NCBI RefSeq assembly: GCF_028682635.1
Contig: NZ_JANHLK010000006.1
Coordinates: forward strand, 124,001-188,000
DNA: 64,000 nt
Direction of reading: 5' to 3'
Source: Pseudomonas putida
GTDB taxonomy: Bacteria > Pseudomonadota > Gammaproteobacteria > Pseudomonadales > Pseudomonadaceae
The notes below the pieces were generated by a model. The model did no database searches. It was given only the letters and a program-made list of their open reading frames with translations, and had not been told where the DNA came from. The position numbers and the translations under genes are program-made. Numbering within the stretch: position 1 is the first letter of the stretch; every line of letters begins with the position of its first letter. Positions 1 through 9,097 of the stretch are shown piece after piece.

Positions 1-244
1 GGAGCGCCGGCAGCTGATCCTGGTGCCCCGTGAAGCGCCATATTCGAGCATTCACCTGGAGCACATGCTCAAGTTGTCGAACATGGGCGTGACGATTTTG
101 CCGGCCTCGCCGGGTTTCTACCATCAGCCACAAACCATCGACGACCTGATCGATTTCGTCGTGGCGCGGATCCTCAATCTGCTGAACATTCCCCAGGACA
201 TGCTGCCGCGTTGGGGCGAATACCATCTGACCAGCGATGAGTAA
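1..244 (+). CDS. ubiX: UbiX flavin prenyltransferase, C-terminal part
   Basis: The gene is cut by the window start; the frame runs from base 2. The visible 80 residues carry the family's end: [18 protein letters not shown], then a [13 protein letters not shown] segment and the [18 protein letters not shown] helix. UbiX makes the prenylated FMN used by the UbiD decarboxylase in ubiquinone synthesis. The stop codon overlaps the start of the next gene by 8 bases, so the two are probably translated together. Identity is clear despite the truncation. Confidence 0.93.
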   Translation, partial: ERRQLILVPREAPYSSIHLEHMLKLSNMGVTILPASPGFYHQPQTIDDLIDFVVARILNLLNIPQDMLPRWGEYHLTSDE

Positions 245-521
245 GTGGTTGCTGATAGTGCTGGCGTTACAGCTGGCGGGATGTGCGACGGCGCGTACGC
301 TGGATGCGGCCAAGCCAGGCGCGCCAGTGGTGTACTCCGGGACGCGGCTGGATTTGTATGCGCTCAATGGCGGTTGTTGCGCGATGGACCGCTTCGGCGC
401 CGAGGCACCGAGCTATCCGGGTGTTGATCTGCCGGCCAGTGCGCTGTTGGATACGCTGCTGTTACCGTTGTCGTTGCTGACGGTGATCGGCGTGAGTTTC
501 CAGGCAACCGGCGGATTGTAA
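237..521 (+). CDS. Small YceK/YidQ-like lipoprotein
   Basis: A 94-residue protein with a short signal sequence and lipobox LAGC (Cys16). The mature part has [12 protein letters not shown] and two adjacent Cys (GGCC), followed by a C-terminal hydrophobic stretch [17 protein letters not shown]. This matches the YceK/YidQ type of small envelope lipoprotein, whose function is unknown. The start overlaps the ubiX stop (ATGAGTAA), which suggests coupling. An inverted repeat follows within 4 bases of the stop and may stop transcription. Confidence 0.75.
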   Translation: MSKWLLIVLALQLAGCATARTLDAAKPGAPVVYSGTRLDLYALNGGCCAMDRFGAEAPSYPGVDLPASALLDTLLLPLSLLTVIGVSFQATGGL

Positions 522-524
522 AAA

Positions 525-604
525 CAAAAGATCGCAGCCTTCGGCAGCTCCTACATTGGGAAGGTGTACACCCTGTAGGAGCTGCCGAAGGCTGCGATCT
601 TTTG
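525..604. repeat. REP-type inverted repeat, family a
   Basis: Perfect 30-base arms (525-554 and 575-604) around a 20-base loop. The arm starts CAAAAGATCGCAGCC and ends GGCAGCTCCTAC. It lies between convergent genes and could act as a two-way terminator, having an A-run on one side and a T-run on the other. The same arm occurs at 28072-28150, with half copies at 37761, 62678 and 22203. Confidence 0.9.
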
Positions 605-606
605 AT

Positions 607-1248
607 CTATTTGCCCAGCTTCCTCAACTCATCCGACTCGACAATCCGCACCCCATCCTGCTCCTCCAGGGCGAGGCGCCACATCGCGCGGGCCAGCTGA
701 CAGGCTTCTATGCCTCGGTACTTGCCGGGAATCAGTTTCGACAAGGGCCCGGCGAACTGCTCGCCCAGGCGTGGCTGGGTGCGTTCGCCCAACAGCAACG
801 AAGGACGGCAGATGGTCAACTGCGGCCAGTCCTGCGCGCGCAAGGCATACTCCATTTCGCCTTTGACCCGGTTGTAGAAAATCGAGGACCTGCGATCGGC
901 GCCCAGGGCGCTGATCACGATCAGGTGTCGTGCACCCATCTCCCGGGCACGCTTGGCGAACGCCACCACCATGTCCAGGTCCACCGCGCGAAACGCCTGC
1001 TCAGAGCCGGCCTGTTTGATGGTGGTGCCCAGGCAGCAGTAGGCGATGTCGACGCGGCCGTTCAATTGCGGCAGGAACTCAGTGGGGTCGCCTACCGGGT
1101 TCTCCAGGTGCGGATGTTCGGCCAGTGGTCGGCGCGAGGGGGCCAATACTCGCGATATCGTTGGCTCGTTGAGCAAGCGATCGAGTAAGTGTTCACCGGT
1201 CAAACCAGTGGCTCCGGCAAGCAACACGTGCTGAGGCGTCAAGTACAT
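607..1248 (-). CDS. NAD(P)-binding Rossmann oxidoreductase (TIP30/HTATIP2-like)
   Basis: A 213-residue atypical short-chain dehydrogenase. The N-terminal nucleotide-binding motif is [10 protein letters not shown] (about residues 9-18), the second strand ends with R residues (APSRRP), and the mid-region reads [13 protein letters not shown] and [21 protein letters not shown] segment holds the YxxxK-type pair. Substrate unknown. The start at 1248 has a GGGAGA ribosome site 6 bases upstream. It lies just downstream of the MORN/C13 gene on the same strand, 27 bases away, so they may be co-transcribed. Confidence 0.82.
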   Translation of the reverse strand: MYLTPQHVLLAGATGLTGEHLLDRLLNEPTISRVLAPSRRPLAEHPHLENPVGDPTEFLPQLNGRVDIAYCCLGTTIKQAGSEQAFRAVDLDMVVAFAKRAREMGARHLIVISALGADRRSSIFYNRVKGEMEYALRAQDWPQLTICRPSLLLGERTQPRLGEQFAGPLSKLIPGKYRGIEACQLARAMWRLALEEQDGVRIVESDELRKLGK

Positions 1249-1275
1249 AATGTTTCTCCCTTGATACAGTTCAGC

Positions 1276-2994
1276 TTAGTTGTTCTTTGCATCCTTGCTG
1301 TCAATGGAGACACTTTGCAGCGCTTTTCGTGCCTGCTGCTTACGTAACAGTTGCCAATGCGAGAGCACGGTTTTCGGTGCCCAGATCTGCGGTTCGGAGG
1401 CTTCGAAATTGTCCGCCAGCTCGCGCTCGGCGACAGTGGCCTTGGCCAGTTTGAAGGCTTGCTCCAGGTCATCGGTCTGGTTCAGCGCCTGGGCGAACAA
1501 GGCGTCGCCGAAGTAGGTGAAGTTAGCTTCTTCGGAACAGCCGAAGGACACGCGGTCAGCTCGCGAGGCGGTCATGATCAGGGTGCGTTCGTCCTTCAGG
1601 GCGGGGATGAAACCGCCGGAGTAGCAGGACGAGATCACGATGATCTTGTCGCGGTTTTTCAGCGGGGCAAGGACGGCGGCAAGCTCGTCGGCGGGCAGGT
1701 CCGCCAGTTCCATGCGCGGCTGGTCGAGCACCAGTTCGTGCTCGCTGGTGCCATGGCTGGTCAGGTAGATGAACACCAGGTCTTCCGGGCCGCTGCGTTC
1801 GGCCAGCGTCTGGGCGGCGCGCCGCAGGTTCTCCCGGGTTGCCATCGGCCGGTCGCCGAGGTGGTCGCGATGGTTCACCAGGCGGATCTGGCCATAGGCG
1901 CCGAAGCGGCTGGTGAGCATGTTCGCGACATAGTCGGATTCGCGCAGGAACACGCTCTGCTTGCCGTCGCCGCCAAGGGTCAGGGTATAAAGCTCCACGG
2001 CCGGGGTCGAGGCTGGAACGTTGCTCAGCGCCTCTTCGAGCAAGCGCCCCTGGGCCAGCAAGCCAAGCTCGAGGGTGTCGGGCAGCAATTTGCCCTCGGC
2101 ATCGCGCACGCGCTGGCCGTTGATCCAGGTGCCACTGAGCACGGAACCGTCGGTGAGGACCAGGGTGCCGCGCCCGGAGTAAGTGTCGTTGTCGAACTGG
2201 CCGGTGTAGAAGCTGCCGTCGGCCAGGTTCAAGCGGCCCTGGCCGGTGAAGCGCCAGTCGCTGAAGTGGCCGATGTAATGGCTGCCGTCGGCGCCGATCA
2301 ATTCGCCCTTGCCGTTGAGCGAACCTTCCTTGAACTGACCCAGCCAGACGTCGCCGTCGGCGTTTTCATAACGACCCTTGCCGTGCAATTGGTTGTTCTT
2401 GAACCCGCCGACATAGATATCGCCTTCGGCACTGTTGAAGGTTCCGTTGCCTTCCAGCTGACCATCGACGAAGTGCCCGGTGAATTGATTGCCGCTGCCG
2501 TCGCTGCGTTGGCCATCGCCATTGGGCTTGCCGTGGGCGAACTGGCCCTGATAGGCGCTACCATCTTCGAGCTCCAGGCGGCCGAGCCCCGAATATTGGT
2601 CGGCCTTGAACCCGCCCCGGTAAAGCATGCCGTGTTCTTTGAGGGTGCCTTCGCCGTCGCGTCGGCCCAGCTTGAAGCCACCGTCGTAACTGCCACCGTT
2701 GGTGGTCAGGGACCCTTGGCCATCGAACAGGCCTTGCTTGAACTGCCCGCGATAGACCTCGCCATTGCTGCCATGCCATTCACCCTGGCCATGCCACTGG
2801 CCCTGGTCGAACTCGCCGGCGTACCAGCTGCCGTTCGGGTAGTCGATGCGGCCCTGGCCCTGCAGCAACCCGTTGACCAGCTCCCCGCGATAGCGTCCAC
2901 CGTCCGGCAGGCGGGCGTCCGCGGGCAATAGCGATTCGCCGTCGCCGCAAGCGGTGAGCATCAGGGTCAAGGCGAGGAGTGCAAGTGGGCGCAT
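1276..2994 (-). CDS. MORN-repeat lipoprotein with C13 (legumain/caspase-like) peptidase domain
   Basis: A 572-residue protein. The signal peptide ends in lipobox LTAC (Cys16), so it should be a lipoprotein. Residues about 34-290 are 11 regular MORN repeats of 22-23 residues (pattern YxGxFxxGxxxGxG) plus a degenerate twelfth. The C-terminal third is a clan-CD peptidase domain: a hydrophobic strand then SHG (His414), and a second strand IIVISS then CYSGG (Cys457), the His-Cys pair of the C13/caspase fold. Family C13 enzymes cleave after Asn/Asp; the substrate here is unknown. MORN repeats often bind membranes or proteins, so these may position the enzyme on the envelope (inference). Both catalytic residues are present. 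Confidence 0.85.
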   Translation of the reverse strand: MRPLALLALTLMLTACGDGESLLPADARLPDGGRYRGELVNGLLQGQGRIDYPNGSWYAGEFDQGQWHGQGEWHGSNGEVYRGQFKQGLFDGQGSLTTNGGSYDGGFKLGRRDGEGTLKEHGMLYRGGFKADQYSGLGRLELEDGSAYQGQFAHGKPNGDGQRSDGSGNQFTGHFVDGQLEGNGTFNSAEGDIYVGGFKNNQLHGKGRYENADGDVWLGQFKEGSLNGKGELIGADGSHYIGHFSDWRFTGQGRLNLADGSFYTGQFDNDTYSGRGTLVLTDGSVLSGTWINGQRVRDAEGKLLPDTLELGLLAQGRLLEEALSNVPASTPAVELYTLTLGGDGKQSVFLRESDYVANMLTSRFGAYGQIRLVNHRDHLGDRPMATRENLRRAAQTLAERSGPEDLVFIYLTSHGTSEHELVLDQPRMELADLPADELAAVLAPLKNRDKIIVISSCYSGGFIPALKDERTLIMTASRADRVSFGCSEEANFTYFGDALFAQALNQTDDLEQAFKLAKATVAERELADNFEASEPQIWAPKTVLSHWQLLRKQQARKALQSVSIDSKDAKNN

Positions 2995-3107
2995 AGCGGG
3001 TTCCGGGCAATTAGGCGACCGAGTATGCCGCAGCTATGTGTCCTTATACAGCCGGTAGAAAAACAGCCGGTGCGAAACAGCCTGTGCTGCTTCGCATCCC
3101 GGAGGGC

Positions 3108-3563
3108 TTACACGAAGCAGAGCGACAGGGATTCGGCGACGTACGCCGGTTTGTCCATGCCGTCGATTTCCAGTGTGGCGATGGCCTTGAGCAGCCATTG
3201 ACCGGGTTTTTTCTCGGTGACCTCGGACAGTTCGACCTTGAGGCGCACCTTCGAATCGACCTTGACCGGCTGAATGAAGCGCACGCTGTCCAGACCGTAG
3301 TTGACCACCATTTTCAAGCCTTCTGGCATGACGAGGATGTCTTCCATCAGTTTCGGAATCAGCGACAGCGACAGAAAGCCGTGGGCAATGGTGCCGCCAA
3401 AGGGCGTTTGCGCGGCCTTGACCGGGTCGACGTGGATGAACTGATAGTCCCCGGTGGCTTCGGCGAACAGGTTGATGCGCTCCTGATCGATGGTGAGCCA
3501 TTCGGAACGTCCGAGTTCCTTGCCGATATAATCTTTGAGCTCTGCAACGGGTACATAGGGCAT
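3108..3563 (-). CDS. MaoC-like hotdog dehydratase/enoyl-CoA hydratase
   Basis: A 151-residue single hotdog-fold protein. The hydratase motif is visible: FAEATGDYQFIHVD followed by FGGTIAHGFL, with the Asp and His of the R-hydratase catalytic pair. Such proteins hydrate enoyl-CoA esters or act in acyl-chain side reactions; the substrate cannot be told. I chose the start at 3563 (MPYVPVAELK) because AGGAGA lies 6 bases upstream; a longer in-frame start at 3632 adds 23 residues of non-conserved sequence. Confidence 0.85.
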   Translation of the reverse strand: MPYVPVAELKDYIGKELGRSEWLTIDQERINLFAEATGDYQFIHVDPVKAAQTPFGGTIAHGFLSLSLIPKLMEDILVMPEGLKMVVNYGLDSVRFIQPVKVDSKVRLKVELSEVTEKKPGQWLLKAIATLEIDGMDKPAYVAESLSLCFV

Positions 3564-3757
3564 TGAGACTCTCCTGGGTTCATCGATTTTATAGTTTTTA
3601 GGTGGGGGGATTTGACCTCCCGGATTTACCACTTTAGATCACCATGGCAAAAGGCCGCGGTCAACAGACCATGCTTATGGCGAATGCCGGTCCATAGCGC
3701 AAGCGTGCTTATAATGCGCGGGCCGATGCGGGTGACGGATTTTGCGGGAGATCTTTG

Positions 3758-4120
3758 ATGTTGTTACGTGGCCTGACCTGGCTGGTGCTGTTCCAATTGC
3801 TCGGCACCGCGATCAACCATTTGTTCTTGCCCTTCCTGCCGGGGCCGATCATCGGCCTGCTGCTGTTGCTGATATTTCTGATCGGTCGTGGCCAGGTCGG
3901 TGAGCCGTTGAACCTTGCAGCCAGCAGCCTGCTGCGCTACCTGCCATTGCTGCTGGTGCCGCCGGCCGTGGGGGTGATGGTGTACGCCGCGGACATCGCC
4001 GCCGATTTCTGGGCCATTGTCGGCGCGCTGGTGTTGTCATTGTTGCTGTCGATGGCGTTCGCTGGTGTCCTCATGCAACGCATGGTCAAGCGCCATGTTC
4101 AACCTGAGGACGGCCAATGA
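3758..4120 (+). CDS. CidA/LrgA family holin-like membrane protein
   Basis: A 120-residue protein with four hydrophobic segments and the family signature FLPGPIIGLLLLL near residue 30, then LLRYLPLLLVPPAVGVM. LrgA/CidA proteins are holin- or antiholin-like and affect autolysis and the export of small metabolites. GGGAG at 3746-3750 sits 7 bases before the ATG at 3758; a TTG three bases earlier is less likely. It overlaps the lrgB-type gene by 4 bases (ATGA), the usual LrgA-LrgB pair. No LytSR or LysR-type regulator gene lies beside it. Confidence 0.88.
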   Translation: MLLRGLTWLVLFQLLGTAINHLFLPFLPGPIIGLLLLLIFLIGRGQVGEPLNLAASSLLRYLPLLLVPPAVGVMVYAADIAADFWAIVGALVLSLLLSMAFAGVLMQRMVKRHVQPEDGQ

Positions 4121-4833
4121 TCCTTGACTGGCACGGCGCCTGGACGTCGGTGATTCATCATCCCTTGTTCGGCATCGGCATCACGCTCGGCGCCTATCAA
4201 CTGGTGCTGGCGGCGTTCGAGAAAACCCGCTGGATCTTTTTGCAGCCTGTGCTGGTCTCCATGTTGCTGGTGATCGGTGTGCTGGTCGGCTGCGGTCTGA
4301 CCTACGCCGAGTACCGCAAGAGCACCGAGATCCTCAGTATTTTGCTCGGCCCTGCGACGGTCGCGCTGGCCGTGCCGCTTTACCTCAATCTGCGGCGGAT
4401 CCGACAGTTGTTCTGGCCGATATTTACTACGCTGGTGATAGGCGGTGTGGTCGCCACGTGCATGGGCGTGCTGTTGGGCTGGTGGTTTGGGGCCGAACAC
4501 ATGATCCTGATGACCATGGCGCCGAAATCGGTGACGTCGCCCATCGCCATGCTGGTGGCCGAGCAGATTGGTGGCGTCGCCGCGCTGGCGGCGGTGTTCG
4601 TGCTGATCACCGGGGTAATCGGGGCGATCTTCGGCCCGAGCCTGTTGACCCGGCTCGGTGTCCACAGTCCCGAGGCTCGCGGCATGGCCCTGGGCATGAC
4701 CGCCCATGCGGTCGGCACCGCGGTGGCGATGCAGGAAAGTGACGAATGTGGCGCCTTCGCGGCGCTGGCGATGAGTTTGATGGGCGTGGCCACGGCGGTA
4801 TTCCTGCCGTTGGCGGTGTCGATGGTGGTGTAA
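4117..4833 (+). CDS. LrgB/CidB family membrane protein
   Basis: A 238-residue polytopic inner-membrane protein with the family landmarks LLGPATVALAVPLY (about residues 70-85), APKSVTSPIAM (about 130) and ARGMALGMTAHAVGTA near the C-terminus. It pairs with the upstream LrgA-like gene by ATGA overlap. LrgB/CidB partners control murein hydrolase activity and, in several bacteria, pyruvate or glycolate transport. The substrate in this strain is not shown by the sequence. Confidence 0.9.
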   Translation: MILDWHGAWTSVIHHPLFGIGITLGAYQLVLAAFEKTRWIFLQPVLVSMLLVIGVLVGCGLTYAEYRKSTEILSILLGPATVALAVPLYLNLRRIRQLFWPIFTTLVIGGVVATCMGVLLGWWFGAEHMILMTMAPKSVTSPIAMLVAEQIGGVAALAAVFVLITGVIGAIFGPSLLTRLGVHSPEARGMALGMTAHAVGTAVAMQESDECGAFAALAMSLMGVATAVFLPLAVSMVV

Positions 4834-4844
4834 GGAATATGTCT

Positions 4845-5435
4845 ATGAGTCTGCCGCTTTTTCCGCTGAACACGGTGCTGTTTCCGGGTTGCATCCTCGA
4901 CCTGCAGATTTTCGAGGCGCGTTACCTGGACATGATCGGTCGCTGCATGAAACAGGGCGGCGGCTTCGGCGTGGTGTGCATCCTTGAAGGGAGCGAAGTC
5001 GGTATCGCGCCGCAGGGCTTTGCCATGGTCGGTTGTGAAGCGCGCATCACCGATTTTCAGCAGCAGGACAACGGCCTGCTGGGGATACGGGTTGAGGGCG
5101 GGCGACGGTTCAACGTGTTGACCACCGAAGTCCAGCGCGACCAGCTGATCCTCGCCGAGGTCGAATGGCTGGAAGACGAGCCTGAGCAGCCGCTGCAGGA
5201 CGAAGACGCCGATCTGGTGGCCTTGCTCAAGGCCCTGGCCGAACACCCGATGGTCGAAGCGCTGAACATGGGCACCGAGGCCACCGGACAACAGTCGCTG
5301 GCCAACCAGCTGGCTTACCTGTTGCCGTTTGCCGAAGTGGACAAGATCGACCTGCTGCAACTTGATGATCCGCAGCAACGGCTGGATGCGATTCAGGCGT
5401 TGCTGGATGAGTTGCAGGGGGAGTTGTTTGCCTGA
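4845..5435 (+). CDS. Lon N-terminal-domain (LON substrate-binding) protein
   Basis: A 196-residue protein that is only the LON substrate-binding domain: LPLFPLNTVLFPGCILDLQIFEARY at the N-terminus, then a GFGVV strand and a GCEARI/RRFNVL core, ending in a helical region. It has no ATPase or protease domain. These stand-alone proteins are common in Proteobacteria; their function is not established. The second ATG (4845) has AAGGA 8 bases upstream, better than the ATG at 4839. It follows lrgB by 11 bases and is probably co-transcribed. Confidence 0.85.
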   Translation: MSLPLFPLNTVLFPGCILDLQIFEARYLDMIGRCMKQGGGFGVVCILEGSEVGIAPQGFAMVGCEARITDFQQQDNGLLGIRVEGGRRFNVLTTEVQRDQLILAEVEWLEDEPEQPLQDEDADLVALLKALAEHPMVEALNMGTEATGQQSLANQLAYLLPFAEVDKIDLLQLDDPQQRLDAIQALLDELQGELFA

Positions 5436-5444
5436 CCCTTTTGG

Positions 5445-6761
5445 CTAATACGCGTAACGCAACATCGTGTGCGGCAAATGCCTCAATACGAAAAATCCGA
5501 ACAACGCCACCAGCGCAGGCAGCACCAGCCACCAGACTCTGGGCGGCATGGCGTTGAGCGAAGTCCGGCGCTGACACAGCCACAAACTCGCCGCACAAAC
5601 ACACGACGCCAGCATCGCGCCCGCCAGCACATCCGTCGGCCAGTGTGCACCGAGGTAAACGCGGGAGAGGGCGATCGCCAGCGCCGGCAAGCACGCCACC
5701 AGCAACCAGGTCAGGCGCATCCGTGGCGGTTGCCCGCGGCCGGCCAGGACGGCGAGGGTCAGGAACAGTGCAAACGCCCCGGATGCGTGGCCGCTGGGCA
5801 TGCTGTAGCTGGTCAGCGGGTCGCTCAATACCTCCGGGCGCACGCGGCCGAAAAAGTGTTTGGTCAGGGTGTTGCCCAGCGCGGTGCAGAGCAGGGTGGT
5901 GGTGGCGAAGATCAGCTGGCGCCATTGCCGGGTTATAAGCAGCAGCACCACCAGCAAGGCGCTGAAAATCAGCATGTTGCGGAATTCGCCAATCAGGGTG
6001 AAGACCACGGCCACTTCATCGAGCGTCGGGCTGCGGTGCTCCTGCACCAGGGTCATGACCCCCTGATCGAGGGCGTCCAGGTGCGGATAACCGATAAACA
6101 GACCCGCCAGAATCAGCAGGCTCATGCCGGCAATGAACACCGTGGCCTTGCGATGGCGGCGCAGGCTGCTGGTTGCGCTCAGCCCGACCATGATTGCAAT
6201 GCTGCCGGCCACGATGCCGGCCTCAAGCCAGAAGCCTTCGGGCAGCGGCAATCGAATCGCCGCGCCTGTGGCCCAGCCCGGTAGCAGGTATGCCACCGAC
6301 CAGCCGGCGCCAGCCAGCAGGCTGACCGCGAAGAAGCGCGGGAAGGGCATGTCGAACATCCCGGCGACCATCGGCAGCATCGGGCGCAGGGGGCCGATGA
6401 AGCGTCCGACCAGCAGGCTGGCGATACCGTAGCGCTGGAAATACGCTTCTGCCCCGGCGATCCATTCCGGGTGATGACGCAAGCCCGGCAGGCGCCGGAT
6501 GTTCTGATGGAAGTGTCGGCCGAGGAAATACGAAACCACGTCGCCGAGCACGCCGGCGAGAAAACCCAGGAGCAAGGTCTCACTCAATGACAGTGCGCCG
6601 CTGCCGGCCAGTACCGCAACGGCGAACAGCAATACGGTGCCAGGCACGATCAGGCCGGCAATCGCCAGGCATTCCACAAAGGCCACGATGAATACCGCTG
6701 CCGCCAGCCATTGCGGGTTGACCGTCAACCAGCCGGTCACGCTATCGAGCCATGGGCCCAT
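5445..6761 (-). CDS. DedA-PAP2 fusion membrane protein
   Basis: A 438-residue polytopic protein. Residues 1 to about 195 are a DedA/SNARE-associated domain: E30, GDVVSYFLGR (73-82) and GRFIGPLRP (119-127) with its conserved arginines. Residues about 210-438 are a PAP2 phosphatase domain with all three motifs: K301..RP309, PSGH (322-325) and SR(x5)H(x3)D (366-377). DedA proteins are linked to undecaprenyl-phosphate flipping, and membrane PAP2 enzymes dephosphorylate lipid pyrophosphates, so this may recycle lipid carrier (inference). The start MGPWLDS has GGAG 8 bases upstream. It converges on the Lon-N gene with a 9-base gap. Confidence 0.88.
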   Translation of the reverse strand: MGPWLDSVTGWLTVNPQWLAAAVFIVAFVECLAIAGLIVPGTVLLFAVAVLAGSGALSLSETLLLGFLAGVLGDVVSYFLGRHFHQNIRRLPGLRHHPEWIAGAEAYFQRYGIASLLVGRFIGPLRPMLPMVAGMFDMPFPRFFAVSLLAGAGWSVAYLLPGWATGAAIRLPLPEGFWLEAGIVAGSIAIMVGLSATSSLRRHRKATVFIAGMSLLILAGLFIGYPHLDALDQGVMTLVQEHRSPTLDEVAVVFTLIGEFRNMLIFSALLVVLLLITRQWRQLIFATTTLLCTALGNTLTKHFFGRVRPEVLSDPLTSYSMPSGHASGAFALFLTLAVLAGRGQPPRMRLTWLLVACLPALAIALSRVYLGAHWPTDVLAGAMLASCVCAASLWLCQRRTSLNAMPPRVWWLVLPALVALFGFFVLRHLPHTMLRYAY

Positions 6762-6830
6762 AAAAACAACTCCATCGAATTCAAATGGCCCTTGGCGGGC
6801 GAATATCATCTTAAAACGCTACGTGTCCCC

Positions 6831-6920
6831 TGTAGGAGCGAGCTTGCTCGCGAAAGCGGTGGATCAGCCAGCGTTGATGTCGACTGACCCGGTGCATTCG
6901 CGAGCAAGCTCGCTCCCACA
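6831..6920. repeat. REP-type inverted repeat, family b
   Basis: Arms TGTAGGAGCGAGCTTGCTCG (6831-6850) and its near reverse complement (6898-6920) flank a 46-base spacer. The right arm ends CTCCCACA rather than CTCCTACA. It lies between the DedA-PAP2 promoter side and the end of the glycosylase gene. The spacer shares GTCGACTGA with the element at 32156-32248. Confidence 0.88.
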
Positions 6921-6936
6921 ATGGATCATTCCATAG

Positions 6937-7635
6937 TCAGGTCAGCACCAGATAATCGCGACCTTCGACCTGGCCCCGTCGCAGCGGGTTCCGCGTGCAA
7001 TAGGCGGCATAGGCCGCGTCGACGAAGCGGTACATCAGGTGCTCGTCGCGTCCATGGGGAATGCCCAGGCGGGTGGCCTGGATGATGTGGGCTGGGGTCT
7101 GTCCGACATCCTCCACCAGTAAAATTTCATGATCGAAGCGCTTGGCGTCCCATACCGGCACCTTCAAGCCCAGCGACTTGCAGAGCAGTGTCTGCCCCGC
7201 GCAGAGCTTTTGCGAGGGGCGAGGGCGGCCTTGGGCGTCGGGGTTGTTCAACAACATCTGCGCAAGGCTCGCCGACCCGCTCAACTCGTCGACCCAGGGG
7301 TAGGCGGATTTGATCAGCACGGCATTGCCCGGCCCTTGGGCGCTGAAGTTGAGTGAATCGCCGCCGCGAGCGTAGTACATATAGATATGCCCGCCATCCA
7401 GAAACAAAGCCTTACGCTTTTCTGTGTAGCCGAGGGAGGCGTGGCTGCCTTTTTCTGCGCAGTAATAGGCTTCTGTCTCGATGATCCGCGCGCTGAGCCA
7501 CAGATCGCCGACCCGATGGCGGATGACTTTTCCGAGTAGATCGCGGGCGAGAACTTGCGCGTCGCGGTCGAAAAACGCGTCCGGAAGGCCCTTGGGCAGG
7601 CCCTCGGCGGAGGCGCGAACAGTCAGGTTAGTCAT
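6937..7635 (-). CDS. DNA-3-methyladenine glycosylase (AAG/MPG family)
   Basis: A 232-residue protein of the AAG fold: FFDRDAQVLARDLLGKV near the N-terminus, the catalytic stretch ARIIETEAYY with its Glu, and HIYMYYARGGDSLNF in the active-site wall. The C-terminus has GIPHGRDEHLMYRFVD. It excises alkylated purines, starting base-excision repair. It is a single gene between two palindromes/promoter regions; the proA promoter diverges upstream. The N-terminal 15 residues are weakly conserved, so a slightly later start is possible. Confidence 0.9.
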   Translation of the reverse strand: MTNLTVRASAEGLPKGLPDAFFDRDAQVLARDLLGKVIRHRVGDLWLSARIIETEAYYCAEKGSHASLGYTEKRKALFLDGGHIYMYYARGGDSLNFSAQGPGNAVLIKSAYPWVDELSGSASLAQMLLNNPDAQGRPRPSQKLCAGQTLLCKSLGLKVPVWDAKRFDHEILLVEDVGQTPAHIIQATRLGIPHGRDEHLMYRFVDAAYAAYCTRNPLRRGQVEGRDYLVLT

Positions 7636-7747
7636 GATGAACGGCGTTTATCAGGGCTGAGTGAGTCGTGATGATAACAATTTGCAGCTTAATCCCGGCT
7701 GAACGTCGGCAAATTGCCCTCGATTTCGACCATCCGCCCGTCACCGC

Positions 7748-7776
7748 TGTTAGTCGGCGGACGCGACAGCTATAAT
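7748..7776 (+). promoter_or_regulatory. Sigma-70 promoter for proA block
   Basis: A consensus -10 box TATAAT at 7771-7776 lies 49 bases before the proA ATG. Seventeen bases upstream is only a weak -35 (TGTTAG at 7748-7753). It is the only strong -10 seen at the head of the co-oriented proA-rlmH genes. Confidence 0.5.
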
Positions 7777-7824
7777 CTGCCGCTTTACTCTTTACCAAGA
7801 CCTTAGCAAAGACCACTCCAGACC

Positions 7825-9096
7825 ATGACTGAGTCCGTTCTTGACTACATGACCCGCCTGGGTCGCGCTGCCCGCGAGGCTTCCCGCGTGATCGGCCGTG
7901 CCAGCACCGCGCAGAAAAACCGCGCGCTGCAGGCGGCTGCCAATGCGCTGGATGCAGCCCGCGGCGAATTGACCGCGGCCAATGAGCTGGACCTGGCGGC
8001 TGGTCGCGCCAATGGTCTGGAGCCGGCCCTGCTCGAGCGTCTGGCGCTGACCCCGGCGCGTATCGACGGCATGATCGTTGGCCTGCGCCAGGTCGCGGCG
8101 TTGCCCGACCCGGTCGGCGCGATCCGCGACATGAGCTATCGCCCGTCGGGTATCCAGGTGGGCAAGATGCGCGTCCCGCTTGGCGTGATCGGGATCATCT
8201 ACGAGTCACGGCCGAATGTGACCATCGATGCGGCCAGCCTGTGCCTGAAGTCTGGCAACGCGACCATCCTGCGCGGCGGCTCCGAAGCCATTCATTCCAA
8301 TCGTGCCATCGCCGCCTGCATCCAGCGCGGCCTGGCCGAGGCCGATCTGCCGGCCGCCGTGGTGCAAGTGGTGGAAACCACTGATCGCGCTGCCGTTGGT
8401 GCGCTGATCAGCATGCCTGAATACGTCGACGTCATTGTGCCCCGTGGTGGCCGTGGCCTGATCGAGCGCGTCAGTCGGGATGCCCGGGTGCCGGTGATCA
8501 AGCACCTGGACGGTATCTGCCACGTTTTCGTGAGCGAGCACGCCGACCTGGCGAAAGCCCAGCGCATCGCGTTCAACGCCAAGACTTACCGCTACGGCAT
8601 CTGCGGGGCGATGGAGACGCTGCTGGTCGATCAAATCGTTGCCAAAGATTTCCTGCCGGCGATGGCGGCCCAGTTCCGCGAAAAAGGCGTCGAACTGCGC
8701 GGCTGCGATCGCACCCGGGCAATCATCGATGCCGTGCCGGCCACGCAAGAGGACTGGAGCACCGAGTACCTGGCACCCATCTTGTCGATCCGCGTGGTCG
8801 ACGGGCTTGACCAGGCGATCGAGCACATCAACCATTTTGGCTCCCATCACACCGATTCGATTGTCAGCGAACACCAGGGCGACACCCGGCGTTTCGTGAC
8901 TGAAGTCGATTCTTCGTCGGTGATGATCAACACCCCGACCTGCTTCGCCGATGGCTTCGAATACGGATTGGGTGCCGAGATCGGCATTTCTACTGATAAG
9001 CTGCACGCCCGCGGCCCGGTCGGTCTCGAAGGTCTGACCTGCGAGAAGTACATCGTGGTCGGTGATGGCCAGTTGCGCGGACAGGAGCCGGCCTGA
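7825..9096 (+). CDS. proA: Gamma-glutamyl phosphate reductase
   Basis: A 423-residue aldehyde-dehydrogenase-fold enzyme. It reduces gamma-glutamyl phosphate to glutamate semialdehyde with NADPH, the second step of proline synthesis. Visible are [20 protein letters not shown] (about 117-136), [17 protein letters not shown], and the active-site Cys260 in [11 protein letters not shown]. Length matches the family. It leads a run of co-oriented genes; nadD follows after one base. Confidence 0.97.
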   Translation: MTESVLDYMTRLGRAAREASRVIGRASTAQKNRALQAAANALDAARGELTAANELDLAAGRANGLEPALLERLALTPARIDGMIVGLRQVAALPDPVGAIRDMSYRPSGIQVGKMRVPLGVIGIIYESRPNVTIDAASLCLKSGNATILRGGSEAIHSNRAIAACIQRGLAEADLPAAVVQVVETTDRAAVGALISMPEYVDVIVPRGGRGLIERVSRDARVPVIKHLDGICHVFVSEHADLAKAQRIAFNAKTYRYGICGAMETLLVDQIVAKDFLPAMAAQFREKGVELRGCDRTRAIIDAVPATQEDWSTEYLAPILSIRVVDGLDQAIEHINHFGSHHTDSIVSEHQGDTRRFVTEVDSSSVMINTPTCFADGFEYGLGAEIGISTDKLHARGPVGLEGLTCEKYIVVGDGQLRGQEPA

Positions 9097-9097
9097 C

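Noticed and set aside
1351..2931. A 526-codon plus-strand open frame opposite the MORN/C13 gene
   Set aside because: Its regular Ala/Val/Gly composition is the reverse image of the MORN repeat periodicity; no ribosome site or motif supports it.
4099..5378. Minus-strand frames opposite lrgB and the Lon-N gene
   Set aside because: No motifs, poor composition, and both plus-strand genes are convincing and coupled.
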